Below are positions 43,009 to 52,390 of a stretch of DNA of 64,000 nucleotides, in pieces; within the stretch, counting starts at the first letter, position 1; the number at the start of each line of letters is the position of its first letter. Source of the DNA: Pseudomonadota bacterium (GTDB lineage Bacteria > Pseudomonadota > Gammaproteobacteria > Steroidobacterales > Steroidobacteraceae); contig JAEYUC010000030.1 in the NCBI GenBank assembly GCA_023433705.1, forward strand, positions 1 to 64,000, read 5' to 3'. A program made the translations under genes and the position numbers. The notes under the pieces were generated by a model. That model saw nothing but the letters and a program-made list of their open reading frames with translations, did no database searches and was not told where the DNA came from.

Positions 43009-43524
43009 ATGAAAAATCTGTTCGCAGCGATCATGTTTCTGACATCGGCCCTGTGTTTGACATCGGCATTGGCGGCGGCGCCGGACGACACGCCCCGCGT
43101 CGAGTTCGTGTTCGAGGAGCGCGTGACGCTCGGTCCCGTGGTCGTCATCGGCGACACGGCGATCGGCTACCGCCAGATCATTCCGATCACGGGCGGCACG
43201 GTCACGGGTCCGAAGGTAAAGGGCGTGGTGCTGCCGGGCGGCCGCGATCTGCAGCTCACGTACTCGGCCAGCAAGTGCACGCAGCTTTCCGCGGACTATT
43301 TCATCAAGCTCGAGAATGGCATCAAGTCCGAGGACGGCACCGTCGTCCACGTGTTCAACGAAGGCCTGTGGTGCCCCGGATCCGAACGCGCGATCTTCCG
43401 CCCACGACTCGAAGCGCCGAAGGGTCCGTACGAATGGATGACGCGCGGCACGTTCGTCGCCACGCTCGAAGTCGAGCCGCCGGAGAACAATGCCGTGCGC
43501 ATCCGGATCTACCAGGTGAAGTAG
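43009..43524 (+). CDS. Exported DUF3237 family protein
   Basis: A 171-residue protein with signal peptide (MKNLFAAIMFLTSALCLTSALA) and a single DUF3237 domain: FEERVTLGPVVVIGDTAIGYRQIIPITGGTVTGP, GGRDLQLTY and the closing TRGTFVATLEVEP. The domain is a beta-barrel of unknown role often linked to aromatic or lipid metabolism. The frame extends upstream to 42937 but the ATG at 43009 gives the signal peptide. It is divergent from the arabinan operon across a 117-base gap in which I see no distinct element. Confidence 0.8.
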   Translation: MKNLFAAIMFLTSALCLTSALAAAPDDTPRVEFVFEERVTLGPVVVIGDTAIGYRQIIPITGGTVTGPKVKGVVLPGGRDLQLTYSASKCTQLSADYFIKLENGIKSEDGTVVHVFNEGLWCPGSERAIFRPRLEAPKGPYEWMTRGTFVATLEVEPPENNAVRIRIYQVK

Positions 43525-43525
43525 G

Positions 43526-44593
43526 TCAACGAGCTCCGAAGGCGAGGTGCTTGCTGAAGAACGGCAGCACGTGGTTCTGGAAGCGATCGGCGACCTTGCT
43601 CGTGTGCGTGCCGGAATACTCCTCGAACGTATTGGCGATGCCGTAGCGGTTCAGTTCCTCGTGGAGGCGGGCCGTATCGACGCGCAGGCCGTCCTGGTCG
43701 CCGACGTCGATCGAGATCGCCGCGTAGCGCCTGAGATTGCCGACGTACTGGTCGATGAACGCCAGCGGCGCGTTCGCGGTCCAGCGCGCGATCACGTCGG
43801 GCTGCACCACGCCGTCTTTAGTCGGCAGGTCGACGTAGAAGGGCGGATTCTTCGGATTCGGCGACCAGGCCGACGCGGTCGCGAACGTGGCGCGCGCGAA
43901 GAAGGGCAGCCCTTCGAAATCCGCTTCCGAACGGATGGCCTCGAGTTTCTTCGAGAATTCCGCGTCCGTCGGCGGCGGGCGCGATGACAGGCAGCATGGG
44001 CTCATGATGTAGAGGCTGCCGAACACGTCGGCGTGTTTCATGCCGATGCGCGTCGCGCCGTATCCACCCATCGAGTGGCCGACGAGGCCGCGGCTTTCGC
44101 GCGCCGGCAGCGTCCGGTATTTCGAATCGATGAACGCGACGACGTCGCGCGCGATGAAATTCTCGAAATCGCCTGTCGTCGCCGAGCTCGAATAGAACGA
44201 TCCCATGTGGGCCGTCTTCGTGTCCGGCAACACGACGATCATTTCCCTCGCGCCCTGCGCGAACGCGTTTTCGATGGTCCGGGGCACGTGTATCTCGCCG
44301 CTCCACTGGTCGGCGCCGATGAAGAATCCGTGCAGCGCGTAAACGACGGGATATCGGCGCTTCTTGTCCTTCGCGTATCCGGGCGGAAGGTAGACCAGGA
44401 GATCGCGTTCGACCGCGTTTCCTTCGAGGTTGCCTTCGAGGTGGCGGCCGTGGATTTTGACCCGCTCGACCGTCACGGGTTGCGCGCCCGCGACGGCGGC
44501 CGGCGCTTCGGTCGCGACCTGCGCCTGGGCCAGGGTTCCGATGAGACAAGACAGGACAAGGGCGCGCCCAAGCGCCCGCGGAATCAACGACAT
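43526..44593 (-). CDS. Secreted esterase (feruloyl/PF00756-type alpha/beta hydrolase)
   Basis: A 355-residue exported esterase with signal MSLIPRALGRALVLSCLIGTLAQAQ. The esterase-D/PF00756 features are LLVYLPPGY, ALHGFF, nucleophile elbow GHSMGG (Ser174) and the C-terminal GTHTSKVADRF histidine region. Such enzymes cleave feruloyl or acyl esters from plant polymers. It is divergent from the TonB receptor at 44857 over a 263-base region full of inverted repeats, and has a paralogous esterase after the halogenase, so both probably serve the same pathway. Confidence 0.85.
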   Translation of the reverse strand: MSLIPRALGRALVLSCLIGTLAQAQVATEAPAAVAGAQPVTVERVKIHGRHLEGNLEGNAVERDLLVYLPPGYAKDKKRRYPVVYALHGFFIGADQWSGEIHVPRTIENAFAQGAREMIVVLPDTKTAHMGSFYSSSATTGDFENFIARDVVAFIDSKYRTLPARESRGLVGHSMGGYGATRIGMKHADVFGSLYIMSPCCLSSRPPPTDAEFSKKLEAIRSEADFEGLPFFARATFATASAWSPNPKNPPFYVDLPTKDGVVQPDVIARWTANAPLAFIDQYVGNLRRYAAISIDVGDQDGLRVDTARLHEELNRYGIANTFEEYSGTHTSKVADRFQNHVLPFFSKHLAFGAR

Positions 44594-44702
44594 GAATTCC
44601 CCCTCCGATCGGTTTGGCGATCAACTTCGTGCGCGCCGGCCGCCTTGTCAAGTTGGTTTCACTATCGCAACTGATTTTTATTGGAGCGAATCCGCAACAT
44701 AC

Positions 44703-44723
44703 CAAAACCAGTATTGGGTTTTG
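44703..44723. promoter_or_regulatory. Inverted repeat between esterase and TonB receptor
   Basis: Arms CAAAACC and GGTTTTG, 7 bases each with a 7-base spacer, in an AT-richer stretch of the divergent region. Candidate operator; the IclR regulator encoded after the locus is one possible ligand protein. Confidence 0.4.
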
Positions 44724-44756
44724 CCACCATCCGTATCGGTAGCGTTAACGGTGATG

Positions 44757-44790
44757 TCTTTGTCTTGACAGGGAGTCACCGAGACAAAGA
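44757..44790 (+). promoter_or_regulatory. Structured leader hairpin upstream of TonB receptor
   Basis: Outer arms TCTTTGTCT and AGACAAAGA pair perfectly over 9 bases; inner TGAC and GTCA pair around an AGGGA loop, with a 3-base bulge. It sits 67-100 bases before the ATG. It may be a leader RNA element or an operator; a TTGACA hexamer lies inside it. Confidence 0.5.
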
Positions 44791-44856
44791 GCCTTGCGAA
44801 CATAAGAAATACGAAGGATTGATTAGTTAGACATTTCATAAATGGGAGGGGAGTAA

Positions 44857-47800
44857 ATGAAGATCGGCAAGAAACGTCTCAAGCGTGCGTCGCAGGCGGC
44901 GCTCATTTCCGCAAGTTCGATCATGAGCGTCAACGCGCTGGCGCAGACCGCCGAAGCGCCGACGACCGCGAGCCCGAACCGTGCGACGCCGGAAGTCATC
45001 GACGAGGAAATCGTCGTCACCGGCACCAGCATCAAGGGCGTCGCGCCCGTGGGATCGAATCTCGTGTCCGTCGGCGAGGTCGACCTGGAAAAGTCCCAGG
45101 CCATCAACCTGTCCGCGCTGGTCAACACGATTCCGTCCATCACGACCAACGGTTCGCTCGCGCAGGGCGAGAACCTCTGGTCGTTCTATTCACCCCAGAT
45201 CCACCAGCTCGGCGGCTCCTCGTCGAACACGACACTCGTGGTCATCGACGGCATGCGCATGCCCGGCGGCGGCGCCCAGTTCAACCAGACCGATCCGAAC
45301 ATCATCCCGACCTCGGCGATGCAGCGCATCGACGTGCTCGCGGACGGTGCCTCCTCGGTATACGGCTCCGATGCCGTGGCCGGTGTCGTCAACTTCATCA
45401 CGCGCCGCACGTTCGACGGCGCGCAGATCAATTCGTCCTACGGCTTCGCCGACAGTTACGACAACTGGGACCTCGACGGCATCTGGGGCACGACCTGGGA
45501 AACCGGCGGCGTCTACGTCGCGGGTCAGTACAGCTACCAGTCGCAGCTGTGGGTCAAGGATCGTGACTGGGCGAGCATGGGCGACTATCGCTCGGTCGGG
45601 GGTTCCAACACGAACACCTTCACCTGCGATCCCGCCACGATCCGCGTGACGGCAGTCAGCAGTGGTACGAACCCGGGCGGCGGACAGATCTTCCTTTCGC
45701 CCGGCGCAACGACGTCGGTCGCCAACAATGCCGCGCTCAACGGCAACTGCAACACGTCGGTCTACAACTCGTTCATTCCCTCTCAGTACCGCGCCAACGG
45801 CATCATCCGCGTGGTGAACGATTTCACCGACAAGCTCTCGCTGTCGGCATCGCTGAACTACAACCGCAACCAGACGCATTCGGATTCCGGTCCAGGACAG
45901 CTCAACAACGCGACCGTATTCGGCGTGGGTGCGGGAGCGGCGGGGCAGCAGAATCCGTTCTTCACCGCGCCGGCCGGCGCGCCGGCCGCGACCACCGAGA
46001 TCATCAACTGGCTCGCGACCCGCGAAGACGGTGATTACGGTTTCACCGAGTCGCAGCAGGACGTCGTCTATGCCAACGTGGTCCTCGACTACCAGATCAG
46101 CGACAGCTGGTCGCTGACGGTCGCGGATTCGATCGGCTGGAACCGTTCGTCGCTCGACGGCTTCAAGCAATTCTGCACACCGTGCGCGATGCTTGCGCTC
46201 AACGGCACGACGCAGTCGGGCGGCAGCACGACCGCATCGAGCATCCCGGGCCAGAACGTCGTGGTGTTGCAGCTTCCGCTCAACACGAACAACGCGCTCG
46301 ACGTGTGGAACCCGCTGGGCTCGAACCGCACCAACCCGCTGGTACTGGATTCGCTGTACACGAACAACACGCAGAACAACAACTACAACACCATGAACCA
46401 GCTGCGCGTGGTGGTGCAGGGCGACCTGTTCAACCTGCCCGCCGGCCCCGTGAAACTCGCCGTCGGCGGCGAGCACATGTGGCAGGAGCAGCAGTTCAAG
46501 CTGAGCGGTGGCAACAACACGGGTCCGACGACCACGGGCTCGGGCTACCGCGTGTACAACTTCGATCGCGACATCGTGTCGGCCTTCGCCGAGGCGGTCG
46601 TACCGATCGTTTCGCCGGAATGGGACATTCCGGGCTTGCACAAGATCGACCTGAGCCTCGCGGTCCGTTACGACGACTTCTCGGACGTCGGTGACACCAC
46701 CAATCCGAAATACGGCATCAACTGGAACATCACGGAAGGTTTCCGTGTTCGCGCCAACTATGCCGAGTCGTTCGTCGCGCCGCCGATCGCGGTCATTGGC
46801 GATGCCACGCAGGGATACCTCTATGCATCGGGCAGTGTCGGCGGCACGGGCACGTTGAACGTCCCGGTCGCGCTGTATCCCGAGGTGGTCAACGTGCCGG
46901 GAGCGGTGGTGGCCAACACCAACACGCCCTGCACCTCGACGTCGGTGTCCTGCACCATCGGCCAGAACGGCACCGCGATGCGCCGCCAGCTCGGTGGCGG
47001 TTTCTCGCAGATGGGTCCGCAGTTCGGTGAAAGCTATTCGTTCGGCATCGACATCGCGCCGGTGGCATGGGAAGCCTTCAGGGCGTCCTTCACGTACTTC
47101 CACAATGACTTCATGGGAGGCGTCAACTCGCCCTCGCCCGCGTCCATCGTCGCGAGCGGATCGCCGCTGCTGACGATCTGTCCGACGGGTTGTACGCAGG
47201 CGCAGATCCTCGAGTTCGCGAACGTGGCCAATGGCGCGACGATCGCCGGATCGATCCCGCCGACGGTGTACTACCTGATCGACCAGAGTGCTCGCAACTG
47301 GCTGAACCTTTCGATCGAAGGCATCGACGGCCAGATCGACTGGGGCTTCAACATGGGCGAGAAGGTGCGTGCTCGGGTGGGCGCGAGCGGGTCGTACTTC
47401 ACGAAGTACGATCAGAACTTCGGCGACACGCCGACGTTCTCGGTGCTCAACACCTCGGGCTTCAACGGCGTGTTCCCGTCGATCCGGTTCAAGGGCCGTG
47501 CCTGGGCGGGTGTCGAGACGGCCAAGTTCTCGGCCGACCTGTTCTGGAATCACACGGGCAGCTACCGGAACTGGAGCGGATCGACCATCGAGCCGCTGAC
47601 GCGCGATGAGAATGGAAATCCCAACGGCGGCGGCGACGTCGTCGAAGCGACCAACACGTTCGATCTCCACCTTGGCTACAACGTGGGCTTCGGAGAGACC
47701 TTCAAGGACGTGGGCCTGGCGCTGGACATCAAGAACCTCACCGACGAGGACCCGTCGTTCTACAACGGCAATCTCGGTGGATTCATGGGTGGCGCCTGGG

Positions 47801-47868
47801 GCTACGACAACTACAACGCCAACCCGGTCGGCCGCCTGATCACGTTGGCGGTGCGGATGAACTTCTGA
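44857..47868 (+). CDS. TonB-dependent outer-membrane receptor
   Basis: A 1003-residue receptor. Signal peptide MKIGKKRLKRASQAALISAS...ALAQ, TonB box EEIVVTGTSIKGVAPVGS, plug with TTLVVIDGMRMPGG and ADGASSVYGSDAVAGVVNF, then a long barrel with disulfide-like cysteine pairs (CNTS, CTPCAM, CPTGC) and closing RLITLAVRMNF. Plug and TonB box are closely similar in type to the receptor at 25765, and their leaders share short motifs. GGGAGGGGA precedes the ATG by 4 bases. The halogenase follows after 8 bases, so import and halogenation appear co-expressed. Confidence 0.95.
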   Translation: MKIGKKRLKRASQAALISASSIMSVNALAQTAEAPTTASPNRATPEVIDEEIVVTGTSIKGVAPVGSNLVSVGEVDLEKSQAINLSALVNTIPSITTNGSLAQGENLWSFYSPQIHQLGGSSSNTTLVVIDGMRMPGGGAQFNQTDPNIIPTSAMQRIDVLADGASSVYGSDAVAGVVNFITRRTFDGAQINSSYGFADSYDNWDLDGIWGTTWETGGVYVAGQYSYQSQLWVKDRDWASMGDYRSVGGSNTNTFTCDPATIRVTAVSSGTNPGGGQIFLSPGATTSVANNAALNGNCNTSVYNSFIPSQYRANGIIRVVNDFTDKLSLSASLNYNRNQTHSDSGPGQLNNATVFGVGAGAAGQQNPFFTAPAGAPAATTEIINWLATREDGDYGFTESQQDVVYANVVLDYQISDSWSLTVADSIGWNRSSLDGFKQFCTPCAMLALNGTTQSGGSTTASSIPGQNVVVLQLPLNTNNALDVWNPLGSNRTNPLVLDSLYTNNTQNNNYNTMNQLRVVVQGDLFNLPAGPVKLAVGGEHMWQEQQFKLSGGNNTGPTTTGSGYRVYNFDRDIVSAFAEAVVPIVSPEWDIPGLHKIDLSLAVRYDDFSDVGDTTNPKYGINWNITEGFRVRANYAESFVAPPIAVIGDATQGYLYASGSVGGTGTLNVPVALYPEVVNVPGAVVANTNTPCTSTSVSCTIGQNGTAMRRQLGGGFSQMGPQFGESYSFGIDIAPVAWEAFRASFTYFHNDFMGGVNSPSPASIVASGSPLLTICPTGCTQAQILEFANVANGATIAGSIPPTVYYLIDQSARNWLNLSIEGIDGQIDWGFNMGEKVRARVGASGSYFTKYDQNFGDTPTFSVLNTSGFNGVFPSIRFKGRAWAGVETAKFSADLFWNHTGSYRNWSGSTIEPLTRDENGNPNGGGDVVEATNTFDLHLGYNVGFGETFKDVGLALDIKNLTDEDPSFYNGNLGGFMGGAWGYDNYNANPVGRLITLAVRMNF

Positions 47869-47876
47869 TCGGAGCG

Positions 47877-49463
47877 TTGAAGCAGATCGTAATCGTCGGG
47901 GGCGGGGCGGCCGGCTGGATGACGGCCGCCGCGCTCTCGAGGCTCCTGCGACCGCAGGACGTTTCGCTGACGCTGGTGGAGTCCGACGAGATCGGAATCA
48001 TCGGCGTCGGCGAAGCGACGATCCCCGACATGCTGCAGTTCAATCTCTTCCTCGGGATCCCCGAGGCGGAGTTGATGCGAGCAACCCAGGCGACCTTCAA
48101 GCTCGGCATCGAGTTCGTCGACTGGTCGCGCAAGGGCGCGCGTTATTTCCATCCTTTCGGATTCCACGGCATCGACATCGATGGCCTGGATTTCCATCAG
48201 TACTGGCTGCGCTGCCGCGCCAGGGGACACGATCACGGCATCGGCGACTACTGCCTGACCGAGATCGCCGCGCGGCACGGCAAGTTCGGCTTTCCCGACA
48301 TGCGGATCGCGGGCGCTCCGGCCAGCTACCTGCGCTACGCCTATCACTTCGATGCGTCGCTTTATGCGGCCTTCCTGCGCAGCTACGCCGAGAAGCGCGG
48401 TGTCCGGCGCGTCGAAGGCAAGGTGAGCGAGGTCATGCGCCACCCGGAGTCGGGCGACATCTCGGGCGTGAAGCTCGCGAACGGGCAAGTGGTGAACGGC
48501 GACTTCTTCTTCGACTGCACCGGCTTTCGTTCGCTGCTGCTCGACAAGACCCTCGGCGTGCCGTGGGTCGACTGGCGTCACTGGCTGCCCTGCGATTCGG
48601 CGCTCGCGGTCGCGTGCCGTCACGACGGCCCGCCGGCGCCGTACACACGCTCCACCGCGCGCACGGCCGGGTGGCAGTGGAAGATTCCCACGCAGCGCCG
48701 GACCGGCAACGGGCACATCTGGTGCAGCGAATTCATGGGACAGGACGAGGCCACGAGCATTCTCGTCGACAATCTCGACGGCGAGATCCTCGGCACGCCG
48801 CGGCTCATCAAGTTCGCGACGGGTCATCGCCAGAAATTCTGGGAAAAGAATTGCGTCGCGATCGGCCTGTCTTCGGGTTTTCTGGAGCCGCTCGAGTCGA
48901 CGTCGCTGTATCTCATCCGCCAGGGCATCAGCCGCTTCATCGCGCTGTTCCCGGATGCGTCGGTGCCGCCGATATTTCGCGACGAATACAACCGCTGGAT
49001 GCAGCGCGACTTCGAGCAGGTTCGCGACCTGCTGATCTTCCATTACTACTTCAACCAGCGCGAAGAACCGTTCTGGCAGCACTGCCGGAACATGACGATC
49101 CCCGAAACGTTGCGCCGCAGGCTCACGCTGTTCGCCGAGGGCGGACGCTTCCTGCGCAACGAAGGCGAGCTCTTTCCGAACGCGAGCTGGGTCGCGGTGA
49201 TGCTCGGGCAGGGAGTCGTCCCGCGCGTGATCGATCCGGCGGTGGCCACGATTCCGGTCGCCGAGATCGAGCCGAAACTCGCGGCGCTGCGCCGCGCGAT
49301 GAACGAATACGTCGACGGGCTACCGACGCACGAAGCAGCCCTGCGCGGCTACTGCGCATCCGAGTCGCTTGAAAGTGACCGTTCGGCATTCTCGCTGTCG
49401 AACCGGGTCACGCCCGAGGCTGCCGTGTCGGCCCCTTCACCGCGCGGCAGTCTCGTTTCCTGA
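47877..49463 (+). CDS. Flavin-dependent tryptophan halogenase family protein
   Basis: A 528-residue halogenase with FAD motif GGGAAGWM (8-15), catalytic lysine K75 in ATFKLGIEF, GWQWKIP and EPLESTSLYLIR. It is more like the copy at 492 than the one at 2008. A 25-residue Ser/Pro-rich tail follows the usual MPTHE-like end and has no counterpart in the other copies. The start is TTG 47877 with GGAG only 2 bases away; this may keep expression low relative to the receptor, whose stop is 8 bases upstream. No flavin reductase adjacent. Confidence 0.9.
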   Translation: MKQIVIVGGGAAGWMTAAALSRLLRPQDVSLTLVESDEIGIIGVGEATIPDMLQFNLFLGIPEAELMRATQATFKLGIEFVDWSRKGARYFHPFGFHGIDIDGLDFHQYWLRCRARGHDHGIGDYCLTEIAARHGKFGFPDMRIAGAPASYLRYAYHFDASLYAAFLRSYAEKRGVRRVEGKVSEVMRHPESGDISGVKLANGQVVNGDFFFDCTGFRSLLLDKTLGVPWVDWRHWLPCDSALAVACRHDGPPAPYTRSTARTAGWQWKIPTQRRTGNGHIWCSEFMGQDEATSILVDNLDGEILGTPRLIKFATGHRQKFWEKNCVAIGLSSGFLEPLESTSLYLIRQGISRFIALFPDASVPPIFRDEYNRWMQRDFEQVRDLLIFHYYFNQREEPFWQHCRNMTIPETLRRRLTLFAEGGRFLRNEGELFPNASWVAVMLGQGVVPRVIDPAVATIPVAEIEPKLAALRRAMNEYVDGLPTHEAALRGYCASESLESDRSAFSLSNRVTPEAAVSAPSPRGSLVS

Positions 49464-49487
49464 TCCATTCGTTCCCGAGGAGCTTCC

Positions 49488-50666
49488 ATGAAGAGAATCC
49501 TGTGTCTTGCGTTCCTGATCGCCGGCGTGTGCGGCGCGCAGGAGACGGGCGATTTCAAGCCCGCGGAAAGCAACGTGATGAACGCGCAATATCCGCGCGT
49601 CGACTCCGCGGGCCGCGTGCAACTGCGCATCAAGGCGCCCGACGCCACGAAGGTGAAGCTCAATTTCTGGAGCGGCCCCAAGGCCGACATGCAGAAGCAG
49701 GAAGACGGGTTCTGGACGTACACCACCGAGCCCATGGTGCCGGGCCTGCATTACTACGTGTTCAACGTCGACGGCGTCGACGCGAGCGACCCGGCCAGCA
49801 CCGCGTACTTCGGCGGCAGCCGCTATGTGAGCGCCGTCGAGGTGCCCGAACCCGGTTCGACTTACTACTCGATCCAGAACGTTCCGCAGGGACAGGTGCG
49901 CGACGTCTGGTATCAATCGAGCGTGACCGGCACGTGGCGCCACGCGATGGTCTACCTGCCGCCGGACTACGAGGCGCAGCCGAAGAAGCGTTACCCGGTG
50001 CTCTATCTACAGCACGGCGGCGGCGAGGACGAGACCGGCTGGATCCGCCAGGGTCGCGCCAACTTCATCCTCGACAACCTGATCGCGGCGGGTGAGGCGA
50101 AGCCCATGATCGTCGTGATGGCGAACGGGTACCCGCGCCGTGCCGGCGCCACCCCTCCCAATTTCGCGCCGGGCAGTCCGGGAGCCGCGCAGGCCTTCAA
50201 CGAAATGGCGAAGACTTTCGAGGACGAGGTGACCCAGGCGCTGATCCCGTTCGTCGACAAGACCTATCGCACGATCCCCGACCGCGATCACCGTGCGATG
50301 GCGGGGCTGTCGATGGGCGGATTCCAGACCTTCCACGTCACGCTGAACAGGCTCGACCTGTTCTCGCACATCGGCGGATTCAGCGGCGCGGCGGGATTGC
50401 TCCAGGACCGCAAGCCCGATCTGAAAACCGATTTCAACGGCGTGTTCGCGGATCCGGCCGCGTTCAACAAGAAGGTGCACGTGATGTACATCGGCGTCGG
50501 CACGGCCGAGGCCGAGCGGTTCACGAAGCTCATCCGCGAGCTCCATGCCGCGCTCGAAGAGGGCGGCATCAAACACGTCTACTGGGAATCCCCGGGCACC
50601 GACCACGAGTGGCAGACCTGGAGACGCAATCTCAAGGACTTCGCGTCGCGGATCTTCCGCAAGTAG
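49488..50666 (+). CDS. Secreted esterase with N-terminal E-set domain
   Basis: A 392-residue exported protein. Signal peptide ending VCGAQ; residues ~30-120 form an immunoglobulin-like E-set/CBM48 domain (VQLRIKAPDATKVKLNFWSG, TEPMVPGLHYYVFNVDG); residues ~135-392 are an esterase-D/feruloyl esterase with LYLQHGGGEDETGW, GLSMGG (Ser275) and a GTDHEW histidine region. This two-domain arrangement is found in xylan/feruloyl esterases. GAGGAG precedes the ATG. Together with the halogenase 24 bases upstream it completes the receptor-halogenase-esterase locus. Confidence 0.88.
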   Translation: MKRILCLAFLIAGVCGAQETGDFKPAESNVMNAQYPRVDSAGRVQLRIKAPDATKVKLNFWSGPKADMQKQEDGFWTYTTEPMVPGLHYYVFNVDGVDASDPASTAYFGGSRYVSAVEVPEPGSTYYSIQNVPQGQVRDVWYQSSVTGTWRHAMVYLPPDYEAQPKKRYPVLYLQHGGGEDETGWIRQGRANFILDNLIAAGEAKPMIVVMANGYPRRAGATPPNFAPGSPGAAQAFNEMAKTFEDEVTQALIPFVDKTYRTIPDRDHRAMAGLSMGGFQTFHVTLNRLDLFSHIGGFSGAAGLLQDRKPDLKTDFNGVFADPAAFNKKVHVMYIGVGTAEAERFTKLIRELHAALEEGGIKHVYWESPGTDHEWQTWRRNLKDFASRIFRK

Positions 50667-50684
50667 CCAGGCGCGGCTCGCCGG

Positions 50685-51482
50685 TTATTGCAGCCATCCC
50701 AGGCCGTGCGATACCTGGCGAGCCGTTTCCTCGAGCATCCGCCGCGTCTGTTCGACGGTGGTGGGCAGCGAGTCGTCGAGCACGTGTAGATAGGGCACGG
50801 TGAGCGCGGCGACGACCTTGCCGTCGAAGCCGCGGATCGGATACGAAATGTCGGTCACGCCGGCCGTCACCGGGCTGCGCTGCAGGTCGTATCCGCGTTT
50901 CCTGACACGCTCCAGGGTCCGCTCCAGATTCGCGCGCGACATTCCGCGCGGGCGCGGCAAACTCCGCATGAGCTGATCGAGCTCATCGGAATTCATATGC
51001 GCGAGCAGCACGTGTCCCGAGCAGCTCGTGGCGAGGCTGATGGCCGCGCCCATGCGCACGGAAAGATTGGCGTGCCGCTTCGGATTTTCCTGGCGCAGGA
51101 TCACGAGGCCCTGGTCCCCGGAACGGACCACCATGTGGCAGGACTGGTCGATGTGGTTCGCCAGGTTGTTCATCAGCGGCGAGGCGGCTTGCGCCAGGGC
51201 CTGCGCCGGCGTGCTCCGGTGCGCCAGCTTGAGGACCTGATAGGTCACGCTGTAACGCGAACTCGCGGGATCCTTCTGCAGCCAGCGCCGGTTCTCCATC
51301 ACGACGATGATCCGGAACAGCTCGCTCATGCGCCGCTTCAGGCACAGCGCGATCTCCGAGACGGTGAGCCCGGTTTCGGCCTCGGCCAGCAGCTCGATGA
51401 TGTCCATCCCCTTTTCCAGGGCAGGGGCGGAGTATCCGCGCGAGGCAGGCCTGGAATCCCGGGAGATAGTTTGGCGAGGCAT
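50685..51482 (-). CDS. IclR-family transcriptional regulator
   Basis: A 265-residue IclR regulator: winged helix at about residues 22-85 (ALEKGMDIIELLAEAETGLTVSEIALCL) and a GAF-like effector domain with SCHMVVRSGDQGLVILRQ and SYPIRGFDGKVVAALTVP. The domain ends with LEETARQVSHGLG typical of the family. It is convergent with the esterase gene and is the only regulator in the second receptor locus, so it is the natural candidate to control it; IclR proteins commonly sense aromatic or sugar acids. Confidence 0.9.
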   Translation of the reverse strand: MPRQTISRDSRPASRGYSAPALEKGMDIIELLAEAETGLTVSEIALCLKRRMSELFRIIVVMENRRWLQKDPASSRYSVTYQVLKLAHRSTPAQALAQAASPLMNNLANHIDQSCHMVVRSGDQGLVILRQENPKRHANLSVRMGAAISLATSCSGHVLLAHMNSDELDQLMRSLPRPRGMSRANLERTLERVRKRGYDLQRSPVTAGVTDISYPIRGFDGKVVAALTVPYLHVLDDSLPTTVEQTRRMLEETARQVSHGLGWLQ

Positions 51483-51548
51483 GCGCGCGGAGATTACCTG
51501 CGCGCGCGCCCGCCGTCATGCGCTGGTCATGCGCATGTCATGTGCTAG

Positions 51549-51791
51549 CTAGCCTCCGGGAGGCGGAGCTTGTGACGGCGTTTCCGACGGAGGCGTGGTG
51601 GAGTCGGGTGTGGTGGGCGACGTATCGGCCGGCGGCGGCATTTCGGAGGGCGGGGGCGCCGTGTCGGGTGTCGTGGTGGTATCGGGCGAGGTGGCCGGCT
51701 CGTTCGTCGTGCCTGGGGTGTTTTCGTGCCTGCCGCAGGCGGCCATCAGCACGATGACGCCGCACAGGGGTACCAGGATTTTCACGTTCAT
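51549..51791 (-). CDS. Small proline/threonine-rich lipoprotein
   Basis: An 80-residue lipoprotein: signal MNVKILVPLCGVIVLMAAC with lipobox Cys19, then a low-complexity tail of Pro, Thr, Ser and Asp repeats (PDTTTTPDTAPPPSE and similar). No fold is expected; such tails span or decorate the envelope. It is divergent from the EF-hand gene across 287 bases in which I see only an unremarkable GC-rich spacer. Nothing more specific can be said. Confidence 0.7.
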   Translation of the reverse strand: MNVKILVPLCGVIVLMAACGRHENTPGTTNEPATSPDTTTTPDTAPPPSEMPPPADTSPTTPDSTTPPSETPSQAPPPGG

Positions 51792-52078
51792 GCGGTGCTC
51801 CGGGAAATGAGGGCAACCGGCCGCACCGTACGCGGCGGCGCCCGCCCGGGCAGTCAGTGGTGCGCGGGCATGGGGCGTGCCGATGTCCTATCCAGCCTAG
51901 TGAAGCGCCTACAACGGCGCCGGAGCGCGAGTTGCAACTTCGTGAACCGGGCGGCACCGCTTTCAATCTTCCGCCGTGGATTGCCCGTGCGGGCACTCGA
52001 ATGCCGGAATGGCGCGGAAGAGACGTGGCACGCCATTTGCCTCTTCCTGCGTGACACTTTTCATCAAGAGGACGGATC

Positions 52079-52372
52079 ATGACGAAAGCATCCAGCTCAT
52101 TCGCCGCCGGTGTGGCCGCCTTAATGCTTCCCTTCGCGGTCACCATCGCGCAAACCCCGCCCCCGGATCAGGGCTCGCCGCAGCAAGGCGCAGCCTCGTT
52201 TGAATCGCTCGACACGAACAGCGATGGCCGCATCTCCAAGACGGAGGCCGAGGCCAATGCGAACGTGAAGGCACAGTTCTCGAGTTACGACCTCAATGGA
52301 GACGGTTACATCGAACGCTCCGAGGTCGACCGGGCCAATCAGAGCCAGCAGTCGGAGACTCCGCAACAGTAA
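52079..52372 (+). CDS. EF-hand calcium-binding protein
   Basis: A 97-residue exported protein with signal peptide ending about residue 25 and two EF-hand loops, DTNSDGRISKTE and DLNGDGYIERSE, each with the expected acidic ligands at positions 1, 3, 5 and 12. AAGAGGAC precedes the ATG. It lies just before the DUF2231 gene (gap 18 bases) and may be co-transcribed. A periplasmic calcium-buffer or sensor role follows from the family only. Confidence 0.85.
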   Translation: MTKASSSFAAGVAALMLPFAVTIAQTPPPDQGSPQQGAASFESLDTNSDGRISKTEAEANANVKAQFSSYDLNGDGYIERSEVDRANQSQQSETPQQ

Positions 52373-52390
52373 TCTCCGCGGGAGACTCTC

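Noticed and set aside
44737..44753. LacI-like operator around GGTAGCGTTAACGG upstream of the third TonB receptor
   Set aside because: Only three of five positions match across the centre and there is no LacI gene in the window.
45190..47670. 826-residue antisense frame under the third TonB receptor
   Set aside because: It lies wholly within a receptor with clear plug and barrel motifs and has no recognisable domain.
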